Assembly (NCBI GenBank): GCA_022483465.1
Contig: JAKVNF010000003.1
Span: 536,001-600,000, forward strand
Direction: 5' to 3'
DNA length: 64,000 bases
Origin: Lachnospiraceae bacterium
GTDB lineage: Bacteria > Bacillota > Clostridia > Lachnospirales > Lachnospiraceae
The notes below the pieces were generated by a model. It worked only from the letters and a program-made list of their open reading frames with translations. It made no database searches and had not been told where the DNA came from. Position 1 is the stretch's first letter. Every line of letters begins with the position of its first letter. Below, piece by piece: positions 33,179 through 42,972 of the stretch. Made by a program: the position numbers and the translations under genes.

Positions 33179-34540
33179 ATGGCAGCAGCAAAGTCACAGA
33201 GCATAGACATGACAACCGGTGTGATCTGGAAAAAGCTCCTTGCATTCTTTTTCCCGCTTCTGTTCGGGACCTTCTTCCAGACCCTCTACAACACCGTGGA
33301 CGCGATGATCGTGGGCCAGTTCGTGGGAAAGGAAGGACTCTCCGCAGTCGGCGGGGCCTCCGCGATGCTGATCAACCTCCTGGTGGGCTTTTTTGTCGGC
33401 ATCTCCTCCGGGGCCACCGTGGTGATCTCCCAGTACCGCGGGGCGGGAAGAAGCAAAGAGGTGGAGGCGGCCGTCCACACCTCTATCGCCGTCGCCCTCG
33501 CCGGGGGCCTGATCATGACGCTCCTTGGCCTTTTTGCGGCGCCGCCCTTTCTCACCCTCATGAATACACCGGAGGACACAATGGCGGGGTCCGTCCTCTA
33601 CCTGCGGATCTACTCCCTGGGCATGATCCCGAACTTTCTCTACAACATGGCCTCCGGGATCCTGCGCGCCGCCGGGGACTCGAAGAATCCGACCCGGTTC
33701 CTCATCGTCGGCGCCCTGGTCAACATCGGCCTGGACCTTCTGTTTGTCTACAGCTTCCACCAGGGGGTCGGCGGCGCCGCGGTGGCGACGATCCTCTCCC
33801 AGGCGGTCTGCGCGGTGCTGACGCTTCGGCTTCTTTGCCGGGTGCCGGATGACTACCGGCTGACCCTGCGCCATGTGCGCTTTGAGAAGGTCTACCTGGA
33901 GAAGATCCTCTCCATCGGCATCCCGGCGGGCCTTCGCTCCTCGATGTACTCCCTCTCCAACCTGGTCATCCAGGCCTCGATCAACAGCTTCGGCACTGAC
34001 ACCGTGGCCGCCTGGGCGGCGGACGGAAGGATCGATTCCCTCTACTGGATGCTGACAAGCTCCCTGGGCGCCTCCATCACCACCGTGGTGGGGCAGAACT
34101 ACGGGGCCGGAAAGCACCACCGGGTGCGGGAGTGCGTGTGGCAGTCGGCCGTCCTGATGATCATCATCACCCTGGTCTTCTCGATCCCGGTCTACTTCCT
34201 GTGCCCGGTGCTGTTTCGGATCTTCACCTCCGATGCGGGCGTCATAAAGATCGGCATCGTGATGGCGCGCTACTTCTGCATGGTGTACCTGACCTATGTC
34301 CTGATCGAGGTGATCTCCGGGACCCTGATCGGCATGGGGGATGCCCTGATCCCCACAGTCATCACGATCTTAGGAGTCTGCGTCCTTCGGATCGTCTGGT
34401 GCGCGGCCGCCGTGCCGAGAATCGGCACGATCCAGAGCGTCATGTTTTCCTATCCGCTGACCTGGACCGTGACGAGTGCCGCCTTTCTTATTTACTACCT
34501 GCACGTGTCCCGGAAACTGCGCCGGGCGGCAAAAAGCTAA
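33179..34540 (+). CDS. MATE-family efflux transporter
   Basis: The 453-residue protein has twelve predicted membrane segments in two related halves. Family landmarks include LLFGTFFQTLYNTVDAMIVG, GASAMLINLLVGFFVGISSG, ASGILRAAGDSKNP and VVGQNYGAGK. MATE proteins use sodium or proton gradients to export drugs or metabolites; the substrate is not predictable. ATG at 33179 follows AAGGAGG. Confidence 0.92.
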   Translation: MAAAKSQSIDMTTGVIWKKLLAFFFPLLFGTFFQTLYNTVDAMIVGQFVGKEGLSAVGGASAMLINLLVGFFVGISSGATVVISQYRGAGRSKEVEAAVHTSIAVALAGGLIMTLLGLFAAPPFLTLMNTPEDTMAGSVLYLRIYSLGMIPNFLYNMASGILRAAGDSKNPTRFLIVGALVNIGLDLLFVYSFHQGVGGAAVATILSQAVCAVLTLRLLCRVPDDYRLTLRHVRFEKVYLEKILSIGIPAGLRSSMYSLSNLVIQASINSFGTDTVAAWAADGRIDSLYWMLTSSLGASITTVVGQNYGAGKHHRVRECVWQSAVLMIIITLVFSIPVYFLCPVLFRIFTSDAGVIKIGIVMARYFCMVYLTYVLIEVISGTLIGMGDALIPTVITILGVCVLRIVWCAAAVPRIGTIQSVMFSYPLTWTVTSAAFLIYYLHVSRKLRRAAKS

Positions 34541-34545
34541 AAAAC

Positions 34546-34577
34546 TGCCCCAAAACCGGGCAGAATCCGACGGATTT
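34546..34577 (+). terminator. Weak hairpins after the MATE gene
   Basis: CTGCCC (34546-34551) can pair with GGGCAG at about 34558-34563, and AATCC/GGATT follows with TTTT. This is a modest terminator candidate. Confidence 0.4.
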
Positions 34578-34687
34578 TTGGTCCAGATTTGCCTGATGGT
34601 TTCGAGTGTAGTAAGATGGATTTTCGGGAGGGGAAACTTTGTTCGCATCTCTCCCGCATAGACTGCCAGGGAAACGGATTTTACAGC

Positions 34688-37600
34688 ATGAGATTTGACC
34701 AGGAGAGCGTCCTTCGGCGCGAGGAAGAACTGAATGCAAAGGGGCCGCGCAGGCTGGCCGGCATCTGGCTGATGCTGCGATGGATGATCCTGATCGCGAT
34801 CGTCGGCACCATCGCCTTTTTGTGCTTTGCGGTCTACGGCGGCTTTCAGGCCGTCCTTGACTGCGCCCCCGACATCTCCAACATCGATGTCACCCCCACC
34901 GGCTTTTCCACCTTTGTCTACGACAGCGACGGCAACCAGACCGCCCGCCTCGTTTCCACCGACTCCAACCGCATCCCGGTGACCCTGGACATGGTCCCCA
35001 CGGACCTGCAGCACGCCTTCGTCGCCATCGAGGACGCCAGGTTCTACGAGCACCGGGGCATCGACATCGAGGGCATCCTGCGGGCGGGTGTGACGGGACT
35101 GACCTCCGGGAGTTTCTCTCAGGGCGCCTCCACCATCACCCAGCAGCTGATCAAGAACAACGTCTTTGAGGGCTGGACCAACGAGACCTTCTCCGAGAGC
35201 GTGCGCCGCAAGATCCAGGAGCAGTACCTGGCGGTGGAGCTGGAGAAGACGATGTCCAAGGACGACATCCTGCTGAACTACCTGAACACGATCAACCTGG
35301 GGCACAACACCCTGGGCGTGCAGGCGGCCTCCCTGCGCTACTTCGGCCGCTCCGTCTCCACGCTGAACCTTTCCGAATGCGCCGTCATCGCCGGCATCAC
35401 CCAAAATCCAACCAAATATGACCCCATCACCTATCCGGAGAACAACAACCGCCGGCGCCTGGTGGTCCTGGACCGCATGCTGGACCAGGGATACATCACC
35501 AAGGAGCAGCACGACGAGGCCGCCAAGGACAATCCCTATGAGCGGATCCGGATCATCGATGAGGAGACCAACGACAACGAGATCCAGTCCTACTTTGTGG
35601 ACGCCCTGACCGAACAGGTCCTCGCCGATCTGCAGGCCAAGGGGTACACCGAGCAGCAGGCCTACACCCTGCTCTACAGCGGCGGTCTCAAGATCTACTC
35701 CACGCAGGACACCGACATCCAGAAGATCTGCGACGATGTGGTGGCCGATGAGAACAACTACCCGGGCGGCACCAAGTGGTACCTGCAGATCCAGCTTTCC
35801 GTGCAGGACAAGGACGGAAACATCACCAACTACAGCACGGAGATGTTCAAGCAGTACCTGAAGGAGAACGGGATCCAGAGCTCCCTGATCTTTTCCTCCA
35901 AGGACGCGGCCAAGGAGGCCTATGAGAAGTACAAGGCCTCGGTCGTCTCCGACACCGACAAGGTGGTGGGAGAGAAGACCAACTACCAGCCGCAGCCCCA
36001 GATCTCCCTCACCGTGGAGGACCAGCACACCGGAAATGTGGTGGCCATCGTCGGCGGCCGGGGCGAGAAGACCGCAAACCGGACCTTAAACCGCGCCTAC
36101 GACGTGGTGCGCCAGCCCGGTTCTACCTTCAAGGTGGTCTCCACCTACGCACCCGCCCTGGATGCCGGGAACAAGACCCTGGCCTCCACGCAGCTCGATG
36201 CGCCCTACGCCTATGAAAACGGAACGCCCGTCCGCAACTGGTACGGAGAGGCCTACCGCGGCCTCTCCACCGTGCGGGAGGGTATTCAGAATTCCATGAA
36301 CATCGTGGCGGTCAAGACGCTGACGGACATCACGCCGCGGCTTGGCTATGAATACCTGAAGGATCTTGGCATCACGACGCTCGTGGACAACGAGGAGATC
36401 GGCGGCCAGATCTACTCCGACGTACAGCAGACGCTGGCCCTGGGCGGCATCACCAACGGCGTCTCCAACTTTGAGTTAAATGGTGCCTATGCGACTATCG
36501 CAAACGGCGGCACCTATCTGGAGCCCCGGCTCTACACCAAGGTGACAGATCACGACGGGAACGTCATCCTGGGAGACGATGACCGGGTAACAAGGCGCGT
36601 CCTCGACGAGGACACCGCCTGGCTTCTCACCTCCGCCATGGAGGACGTGGTCACCAAGGGCACCGGCACCGCCTGCCAGCTCGGCAACCAGCCGGTCGCC
36701 GGCAAGACCGGAACGACCTCCGATGAGAACGATGTCTGGTTCGCGGGCTACACCGACTACTACACCTGCACCACCTGGGCAGGCTATGATGAGAACACCG
36801 ACCTGGTCGGCGTCGAGTCCGGCTATGCCAAGACCATCTGGAAGCAGGCGATGGCAAAGATCCACGAAAACCTTCCCACAAGGGATTTCACGATTCCTTC
36901 GGGCATTGTGGAGAAAGAGGTCTGCGCCTCCTCCGGCAAGCTTCCGGTGGAGGGCCGCTGCTCTGACATCGTGACCGAGTACTTTGCGGGGAACTCTGTT
37001 CCCACCGAGTACTGCGACATCCACTATTCCGGATACATCTGCTCGGAGACCGGACTCCCTGCCCGGCCCACCTGCCCTTATGCCGTCAAGGGAAGCAGTT
37101 CCTTTGCACAGTCCGGAGAGCTCTGCCCGCATGACGCGGCGTTCATGGCCCAGGACGACCTTTCCGGCATCCTGGACAAGCAGAAGCAGTACGCCGCCAA
37201 CCGGCGAGCGCAGGAGGAGGCAGCGGCAAAGGCCCGGGCACAGCAGCAGCTCGAGGACAACATCAGTGAGATGACCGCCTCTGAGCAGGCCGCGGTGACA
37301 AACGCCCAGTCCACTCTCGATGCAGCGCAAACGACGCTTGCCAATGAGGCAGCCACCCTGCAGGCCGCGCAGGACCGCCTGGTGGCCGCCAGAGAGTCCG
37401 GCGACCAGAGCCAGATCGACACCTGGACCGCTGCCGTGAATCAGCAGACGGAAGTGTACAACAACGCCTCTGCTGCCGTCTCCAGCGCCCAGTCCGCCCT
37501 CGACGCCGCAAACGCCGAACTGGATGCGGCAAAGGAAGCCGCCCGCTCACAGCTAAACGGCGGGACCGGAACCGCCAGCACCACCGACGCCTCCCAGGGG

Positions 37601-37708
37601 GAGAGCGCGGCAACAGCAGGCGAGCGTGCCGGAGCCCAGACCCAGGGCGAGAGCAGCGCGCAGACGCCGCCTGCAGATGCGAGCGCCCAGACGCCGGCAC
37701 AGCCGTAA
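34688..37708 (+). CDS. Class A penicillin-binding protein (PBP1A-type) with coiled-coil tail
   Basis: The bifunctional peptidoglycan synthase of about 1,006 residues has one N-terminal membrane anchor. The GT51 motifs are EDARFYEHRGID, GASTITQQLIKN and KDDILLNYLNTINLG. The transpeptidase motifs are GSTFK (SxxK), SMN (SxN) and KTGTT. A Cys-containing module follows (CASSGKLPVEGRC). The last 190 residues are an Ala/Gln/Glu-rich coiled coil and a Ser/Thr/Pro/Gln tail, unusual for PBPs. The ATG at 34688 begins a typical N-terminus; an in-frame ATG at 34616 is an alternative and neither has a strong ribosome binding site. Confidence 0.92.
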   Translation: MRFDQESVLRREEELNAKGPRRLAGIWLMLRWMILIAIVGTIAFLCFAVYGGFQAVLDCAPDISNIDVTPTGFSTFVYDSDGNQTARLVSTDSNRIPVTLDMVPTDLQHAFVAIEDARFYEHRGIDIEGILRAGVTGLTSGSFSQGASTITQQLIKNNVFEGWTNETFSESVRRKIQEQYLAVELEKTMSKDDILLNYLNTINLGHNTLGVQAASLRYFGRSVSTLNLSECAVIAGITQNPTKYDPITYPENNNRRRLVVLDRMLDQGYITKEQHDEAAKDNPYERIRIIDEETNDNEIQSYFVDALTEQVLADLQAKGYTEQQAYTLLYSGGLKIYSTQDTDIQKICDDVVADENNYPGGTKWYLQIQLSVQDKDGNITNYSTEMFKQYLKENGIQSSLIFSSKDAAKEAYEKYKASVVSDTDKVVGEKTNYQPQPQISLTVEDQHTGNVVAIVGGRGEKTANRTLNRAYDVVRQPGSTFKVVSTYAPALDAGNKTLASTQLDAPYAYENGTPVRNWYGEAYRGLSTVREGIQNSMNIVAVKTLTDITPRLGYEYLKDLGITTLVDNEEIGGQIYSDVQQTLALGGITNGVSNFELNGAYATIANGGTYLEPRLYTKVTDHDGNVILGDDDRVTRRVLDEDTAWLLTSAMEDVVTKGTGTACQLGNQPVAGKTGTTSDENDVWFAGYTDYYTCTTWAGYDENTDLVGVESGYAKTIWKQAMAKIHENLPTRDFTIPSGIVEKEVCASSGKLPVEGRCSDIVTEYFAGNSVPTEYCDIHYSGYICSETGLPARPTCPYAVKGSSSFAQSGELCPHDAAFMAQDDLSGILDKQKQYAANRRAQEEAAAKARAQQQLEDNISEMTASEQAAVTNAQSTLDAAQTTLANEAATLQAAQDRLVAARESGDQSQIDTWTAAVNQQTEVYNNASAAVSSAQSALDAANAELDAAKEAARSQLNGGTGTASTTDASQGESAATAGERAGAQTQGESSAQTPPADASAQTPAQP

Positions 37709-37726
37709 GCAGCACATGCATAACCG

Positions 37727-37755
37727 CCCTCCGGGATTCCTCCCGGAGGGTTTTT
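37727..37755 (+). terminator. Terminator of the PBP gene
   Basis: CCCTCCGGGA (37727-37736) pairs perfectly with TCCCGGAGGG (37741-37750), then TTTTT. Confidence 0.92.
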
Positions 37756-37773
37756 CAGAGGATGGAGAACGCC

Positions 37774-38403
37774 ATGGCAGAGTTTCGGACGATCACAAAG
37801 AGGGGAGAGGGAACCTACGAGGAGAAAAAGTCCCGCTTTCTCGGGGAGGCCATCCCCGCCCACAGTGAGGAGGAGGTGCAGGCGGCGCTCCAGGCCGCGA
37901 AAAAGCGCTACTTTGACGCCAAGCACCACTGCTATGCCTGCATCCTGGGGGAGCGGGGCGAGACAAAGCGCTGCAGCGACGACGGAGAGCCCCAGGGCAC
38001 CGCGGGAAAGCCCATCCTGCAGATCCTGGAGGGGGAGCAGATGCAGAACGTCTGCCTCATTGTAACCCGGTACTTCGGCGGAACCCTGCTGGGGACCGGC
38101 GGCCTTGCCAGGGCCTACCGCGAGGCCGCAAAGCGCGCCCTGGAGGATGCCGGGCCCTGCACCATGGAATCGGGAAAAATCGTCCTGATTTCCATGGACT
38201 ACTCCCTTCTTGACAAGGTAAACTGGTACCTGAGGCAGCAGCAGATCAAGACGCTGGACGCCACCTACACACAGAACGCCGCGGTCCGGGTACTGGTCCG
38301 GGAGGGAGAGTATCCCGCCCTCCTGCAGTTTTTGGCCCAGGCGGGAAGCGGCAGCATTCAGGCAGACATCGTGACAGAAGGGTATTTCGGCTTCGGTTCT
38401 TAG
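37774..38403 (+). CDS. YigZ/IMPACT-family protein
   Basis: The 209-residue protein has the UPF0029/IMPACT N-terminal domain: KKSRFLGEAIPAHSEEEVQ, AKHHCYACILGE, RCSDDGEPQGTAGKPIL and VTRYFGGTLLGTGGLARAYREA, then a small C-terminal domain. The family is widely conserved and binds nucleic acid or GTP-related factors, without an established role here. ATG at 37762 is an alternative start four codons upstream. Confidence 0.9.
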   Translation: MAEFRTITKRGEGTYEEKKSRFLGEAIPAHSEEEVQAALQAAKKRYFDAKHHCYACILGERGETKRCSDDGEPQGTAGKPILQILEGEQMQNVCLIVTRYFGGTLLGTGGLARAYREAAKRALEDAGPCTMESGKIVLISMDYSLLDKVNWYLRQQQIKTLDATYTQNAAVRVLVREGEYPALLQFLAQAGSGSIQADIVTEGYFGFGS

Positions 38404-38431
38404 AAGCAGCCCGGAAACGGAGGCAGGTGAG

Positions 38432-39793
38432 ATGGATCCAAGAGAAGAAGAACGGCAGAATGAATCGCTCCTTCGGGAGCTTCTGGAGACCAGACAGTAC
38501 ACAAAACTCCGACAGACCGCCGAGGACATGCAGGATGCCGACATCGCCTCCGTCATGGACGACATGGAGGACGAGGAGTCGCTGAAGATGTTCCGGATCC
38601 TGCCCAAGAACAAGGCAGCGGATGTCTTCGCCCAGCTCGACCTGGATGCCCAGCAGTACATCATCCAGTCCCTCTCCGAGAAGGAGGCCTCCAACATCAT
38701 CGACAACCTGCAGGCGGACGATGCGACGGACCTTCTCGAGGAGATGCCCGCCAACGTGGTCAAAAAGATCCTCGCCAACGCAAGGCCCGACACCCGGGCG
38801 GACATCAACCACCTGCTCCGCTACCCGGAGGACTCCGCCGGCTCCATCATGACGGTGGAGTACGTGGACCTCAAGGAGAGCATGACCGTGCAGGATGCGA
38901 TCAACCGCATCCGGGAGATCGGCCTCGACTCCGAGACCATCAACACCTGCTACGTGCTGGATGCCCAGCGGGTGCTGGTCGGCATTGTCGCCCTGCGCTA
39001 CCTGCTGATCCGAAAACCCGATGAGGTGATCGGGGACATCATGAATGAGAACGTGATCTCCATCAACACGATGACCGACCAGGAGGAAGCCGCCAGGATG
39101 TTCCAGAAGTACGACTTCATGGCCATGCCCGTCGTGGACAATGAGAACCGCATGGTCGGCATCATCACCATCGACGACGTGGTGGACATCATGGAAGAGG
39201 AGGCCACCGAGGATATCGAGAAGATGGCCGCCATCGTGCCCAGCGACAAGACCTATTTCCGCACCACGATCCTGGAGACCTACAAGCACCGGATGCCCTG
39301 GCTCCTGCTCCTGATGATCTCGGCGACCTTCACTGGTGCCATCATCACCAACTACGAGAACGCCCTGGCCTCCTACGTGGTCCTGACCGCCTACATCCCG
39401 ATGCTGATGGACACCGGCGGCAATGCGGGCTCCCAGGCCTCCGTCTCCGTCATCCGCGGCATCTCCCTGGGGGAGATCGAGTTCAACGAGCTTCCGAAGG
39501 CTCTGTGGAAGGAGATCCGGGTCGCCGTGCTCTGCGGCATCACCCTCTCCGGCGTCAACTTCCTGAAGCTCCTGTTTCTCGACCGGGTGGGCGCGGAGAT
39601 CGCCCTGATCGTCTGCGCGACACTGGTGGTGGTCGTGATCTTCGCCAAGGCCATCGGCTGCCTTCTGCCGCTGCTTGCGAACAAGATCCATCTGGACCCT
39701 GCCGTTATGGCTTCGCCCCTGATCACCACGATTGTGGACGCGGTCTCGCTCCTCACCTACTTCCAGATCGCAACCCACGTCCTGCATCTGTAG
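38432..39793 (+). CDS. mgtE: MgtE magnesium transporter
   Basis: The 453-residue protein has the MgtE layout: an N-terminal superhelical domain (about 1-125), paired CBS domains (about 130-255, with GSIMTVEYVDL and AMPVVDNENRMVGIITIDDVV) and five membrane helices. TYIPMLMDTGGNAGSQASVSVIR is the family pore signature (the window reads TAYIPMLMDTGGNAGSQ). The cytosolic domains close the channel when magnesium is high. ATG at 38432 follows GGAGGCAGG. Confidence 0.95.
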   Translation: MDPREEERQNESLLRELLETRQYTKLRQTAEDMQDADIASVMDDMEDEESLKMFRILPKNKAADVFAQLDLDAQQYIIQSLSEKEASNIIDNLQADDATDLLEEMPANVVKKILANARPDTRADINHLLRYPEDSAGSIMTVEYVDLKESMTVQDAINRIREIGLDSETINTCYVLDAQRVLVGIVALRYLLIRKPDEVIGDIMNENVISINTMTDQEEAARMFQKYDFMAMPVVDNENRMVGIITIDDVVDIMEEEATEDIEKMAAIVPSDKTYFRTTILETYKHRMPWLLLLMISATFTGAIITNYENALASYVVLTAYIPMLMDTGGNAGSQASVSVIRGISLGEIEFNELPKALWKEIRVAVLCGITLSGVNFLKLLFLDRVGAEIALIVCATLVVVVIFAKAIGCLLPLLANKIHLDPAVMASPLITTIVDAVSLLTYFQIATHVLHL

Positions 39794-39936
39794 GCAGAGC
39801 CTCACAGACTTTTCACAGAAGAGACACGGACAGGACACAGGGGACTGGTATTCTGATCCTTGTCCGAAGGGAAATGACAAAACCCTTTGGAGGCTGCAAA
39901 CAGCTTTTTCATAACAATTACTCCCCCCTCACACGG

Positions 39937-39962
39937 CCGGCTCCGAAAGGAGCCGGTTTTTT
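39937..39962 (+). terminator. Terminator after mgtE
   Basis: CCGGCTCC (39937-39944), GAAA loop, GGAGCCGG (39949-39956) and six T. Confidence 0.88.
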
Positions 39963-39974
39963 GTGTGCAGGCAC

Positions 39975-40009
39975 CAAAAACGCCCCGCATTCGGTGAGAA
40001 TGCAGGGCG
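39975..40009 (-). terminator. Terminator of the MFS pseudogene
   Basis: On the minus strand CGCCCTGCATTC (40009-39998) pairs with GAATGCGGGGCG (39992-39981), one mismatch, followed by TTTTTG. Confidence 0.82.
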
Positions 40010-40055
40010 GGAAGGAAATCAACGGGACGGTCAGCACGGGATCTTGGAGAAAGAG

Positions 40056-41218
40056 TTACGACTCTGCTGCGGCTTCTTCCTTCCCCGCTGTGCGCAGCGC
40101 CATCACCAGGGAGAGGACAAACATGCCGATACAGGGGATCAGGTTGGCGGCCATGCCGGCGCGAAGGCCGATGCTGTCTGCAAGAATGCCGATGATAAGC
40201 GGCATGACAATGGCACCGATGCCGGAGATGGGGAGCAGGATTCCCATGCTGACGGCACTCATCTGCTCCCCGACACCTGCAACCGCGAGAGGGTTCACCC
40301 CGCTCATGGCAAAGGAGAAGGCAAAGAGCGCGGCGATGGCCGCGACCGGGGTCCTCGCCTGCACCAGAAACAGGTACAAAGCGGTGCAGAAAGCGCCCAT
40401 CACGGTGAGCGCCCGGAAGATGTTCCGGATCCGGAAGGCAAAGGCGATGAGGAGCCTTCCCGCAAGCGTTGCGCCCCACATGATGGTGATCGTATAGGCG
40501 GAGAGGGCACCTGTCAGAATGCCTTCATTGCGAAAGTACGTCACAAGCCAGCCGTTGACGCTCTGCTCTGCTGCATTCTGGCAGAACACGAGTGCAGTGA
40601 GGATCCAGAAGGAGGGGGCTTTTAAAAAGGAGAGGTCCGTTTTTCCTGTCCCCGTCTGCTTCCCGCCGCTGCCCATGGGAAGCCCTGCCGCAAGGCAGAG
40701 AAGCCAGAGAAAAAGGCCTGCCGCACTGACGCCGAGGACGGGCAGGATGGGAGAGATGCCCTGCAGGGCAGAGAGGAAAAACGGGCAGAGGAGCGCCCCT
40801 GCTGCATAGCAGCAGTGCATCGCGGTCACGCTCCTGGCGCGGTTCTTCGCGTGATTTCCGACAAGAACCGTACAGGTATTGAGGGCATTGCCCTTGGCGA
40901 TGCCGACGAGGAAAAACGCCGCCATCAAAACGCCGGCAGCGCCGAAGAGGGACATGAGCCCATATCCCACAAAGTATCCGGGAAGGAGCAGGAGGACCGT
41001 CCTTCGCATGCCGATCTTTTCCCCAAATATGCCGGAGAGCCTCCTGCCGCCATGTTTCCAATGCTGAGAAGCGACAAAAGCGTTCCCGTCATGGAAAAGG
41101 ACAGGCCGTACCGATCCTTTCAGAGCGAGACGATGACGCCGCTTGAGATGGCGCAGATCCCGCTCAGAAAAAACGCAAGAAAGCCTGTCCTCCGATCGTG
41201 CTGATCCAGTGTATTCAT
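40056..41218 (-). pseudogene. MFS transporter gene, decayed
   Basis: Most of the gene encodes a major-facilitator protein (GEKIGMRRTVLLLLPGYFVG, AKGNALNTCTVLVGN, GIGAIVMPLIIGILADSIGL) with many membrane segments. The ATG is at 41218, and the frame reads MNTLDQHDRRTGFLAFFLSG. A TGA interrupts it after VIVSL and the frame continues KDRYGLSFSMTGTLLSLLSI. Near 41047 a single-base loss after NMAAG shifts to the frame of the rest of the protein. Both lesions are near the N-terminus. Substrate unknown. Confidence 0.82.
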
Positions 41219-41345
41219 GCCCCTGACTCCCTCCCTCTGCGCTGCAGCCGCCACGCATTCCGGCGGCAGTCTGCTTCTCTGTTGTCGTAAGCCAGGTGCA
41301 CACTGTCAACAATAGAAAATATTTTACCTTTTTCCAGGTTCCGTC

Positions 41346-42866
41346 TCAGACCCCTTCTTTCTCTTCCTTTTCCTCCTCCATGGCGGCGGCACAGCGCAGC
41401 AGCTCCTTCTGTGAGCGGACCCCGAGCTTGCTGTAGAGGTTCCGGTTGTGGTAGCGGAGCGTCGACTCCCGGATGCCCTTGCGCGCAAGGATCTCCTTCG
41501 TCCCCAGGCCCCTGACGTACAGATCGAAGATCTCCCGCTCTGTCGGCGTGAGGCTTTTCAGTCCCTCTGCAAACAGTTCGACCTGCTCCCTGTCCACCGA
41601 AGCTTCCTGACGGGTTAAAAGGCGCTTCCTCTCTTTCGCAAATTCCTGAGATCTCTCCGATAGGAGCGCGGACAGCTCGTCCATCTCCTGTACGGAGGAG
41701 GTGCTCCTTGTTCCCTCCCGGCAGTCCGAGATGCTTCCAAGAAGCGGCTTTGCAAATATCCGGCTCAGGAGCAGGGAGAGGAGCACCGCGGTGGCGGCGG
41801 GAAGCAGAAGGAAAAGAGCGTTTCCCAGAAAGTCCTGCATACAAGCCTCCTGATACACCCTCTCCGGAATAAGGACACCAAGCTCCAGGGTCCCCAGATC
41901 CTGCGAAAGGGAGAGGCTTTCCTGCATCCCGACAAAAGCGTCCCCTTCCTCCGCATACCGGTACAGGCCATCCCCCAGATCCTCCCGGGAGAGCGTCCCG
42001 GACAGGGCGGGATCTTCGCCGCTCACAAAGCACTGCCCAGGATCGATCCCCTCCGCCCTGTCCCCAAAGGCAAGGAGCGCAGCGGTGTTCCTGGAATCAT
42101 CCTGCACGAGAGCAGGGCGAAAACAGTCTTCTGAGAGCGCAAAACCGCAGACGCCAAGAAAGGTTCCATCCTCCAGGGAAAGCGGTGCATAGAGCAGCAC
42201 TTCCTTCTCTGATGTGCCGGGCAGCGCAGACATCGGAGAAAGGCACACCTTCCCAGAGGGCAGAAGGCTCTCTCCGAAGGCAAAGGGAAGCGCTGCGGTG
42301 TCAAACTCCTGCTGCCAGCTCTTCTCCTTCGAGAGGGAAAAGATCTCTGCAGGCTCTGCCTCCCCGCGGTACAAAAGAAGCTCCCCGTCGGTGCTGTCTG
42401 CGTCCTTCTTTCGAATGAAGATTCCGCTTCGAGATATCCCGCTCCCGGCGTCTTCCGCCGCATTCAGGATGAGAAAGACGCCGGAACAGCACTCCTTCCT
42501 GGCCTCTTCGAGCATCAGCGGGAAAAGCGTTCCCTCGAGGCCGGAGACCGCCTCTTCGCTGCCTTCAAGATCAGAGAGCAGAAGGTCCTCCGATACAAGA
42601 TACCGCTCTGCTTTTTCTCTCACCTCCAGGGACAACAGGGCCGTGCTCTGTGAGAGGTGATCCAGCAGGGCCTCTGTATCCCGGGAGCAGCTCTCCATGC
42701 GGTGGGAGAGCGCCTGCCGGAGCGCCTCCTTTCTGCTCGTTCTCCCTGTCAGGAGGGAAAGGCTTCCCGCAGCCACCGCGGCACCAAGTGCTGCGAGCAG
42801 CATGCCCAGAAAGAGTCTCCCCCGAAGCGTATAAAAAAAGGCTGTTTTCCGCCTGCCGTCCCTCAT
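41346..42866 (-). CDS. Membrane-anchored LuxR-type regulator with extracytoplasmic sensor
   Basis: The protein has about 506 residues: an N-terminal membrane segment (LFLGMLLAALGAAVAAGSL), an outside Cache-like domain of about 270 residues, a second membrane segment (ALFLLLPAATAVLLSLLLSRI) and a C-terminal LuxR/GerE HTH (LTPTEREIFDLYVRGLGTKEI then STLRYHNRNLYSKLGVRSQK). It would sense a ligand outside and regulate DNA directly, without a separate kinase. It is paralogous to 53135-54694: both have CSGVFLIL and SRSG in the sensor part. An in-frame start as far as 42953 exists; the ISL3 element begins just upstream. Confidence 0.8.
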   Translation of the reverse strand: MRDGRRKTAFFYTLRGRLFLGMLLAALGAAVAAGSLSLLTGRTSRKEALRQALSHRMESCSRDTEALLDHLSQSTALLSLEVREKAERYLVSEDLLLSDLEGSEEAVSGLEGTLFPLMLEEARKECCSGVFLILNAAEDAGSGISRSGIFIRKKDADSTDGELLLYRGEAEPAEIFSLSKEKSWQQEFDTAALPFAFGESLLPSGKVCLSPMSALPGTSEKEVLLYAPLSLEDGTFLGVCGFALSEDCFRPALVQDDSRNTAALLAFGDRAEGIDPGQCFVSGEDPALSGTLSREDLGDGLYRYAEEGDAFVGMQESLSLSQDLGTLELGVLIPERVYQEACMQDFLGNALFLLLPAATAVLLSLLLSRIFAKPLLGSISDCREGTRSTSSVQEMDELSALLSERSQEFAKERKRLLTRQEASVDREQVELFAEGLKSLTPTEREIFDLYVRGLGTKEILARKGIRESTLRYHNRNLYSKLGVRSQKELLRCAAAMEEEKEEKEGV

Positions 42867-42972
42867 CCCACATCCCCCGTCCGGAGCCCTCTGCGCCAGC
42901 AAAAACGCGAAAAAGCCCCGACTACTACAAAGAATTAGATGAATAGTGAACAAAAATGCTACTCAAAAGTAG

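Noticed and set aside
42867-42972. Hidden small gene between the LuxR regulator and ISL3
   Set aside because: Only the longer in-frame extension of the regulator (to 42953) is open; no convincing start, ribosome binding site or family match was seen.
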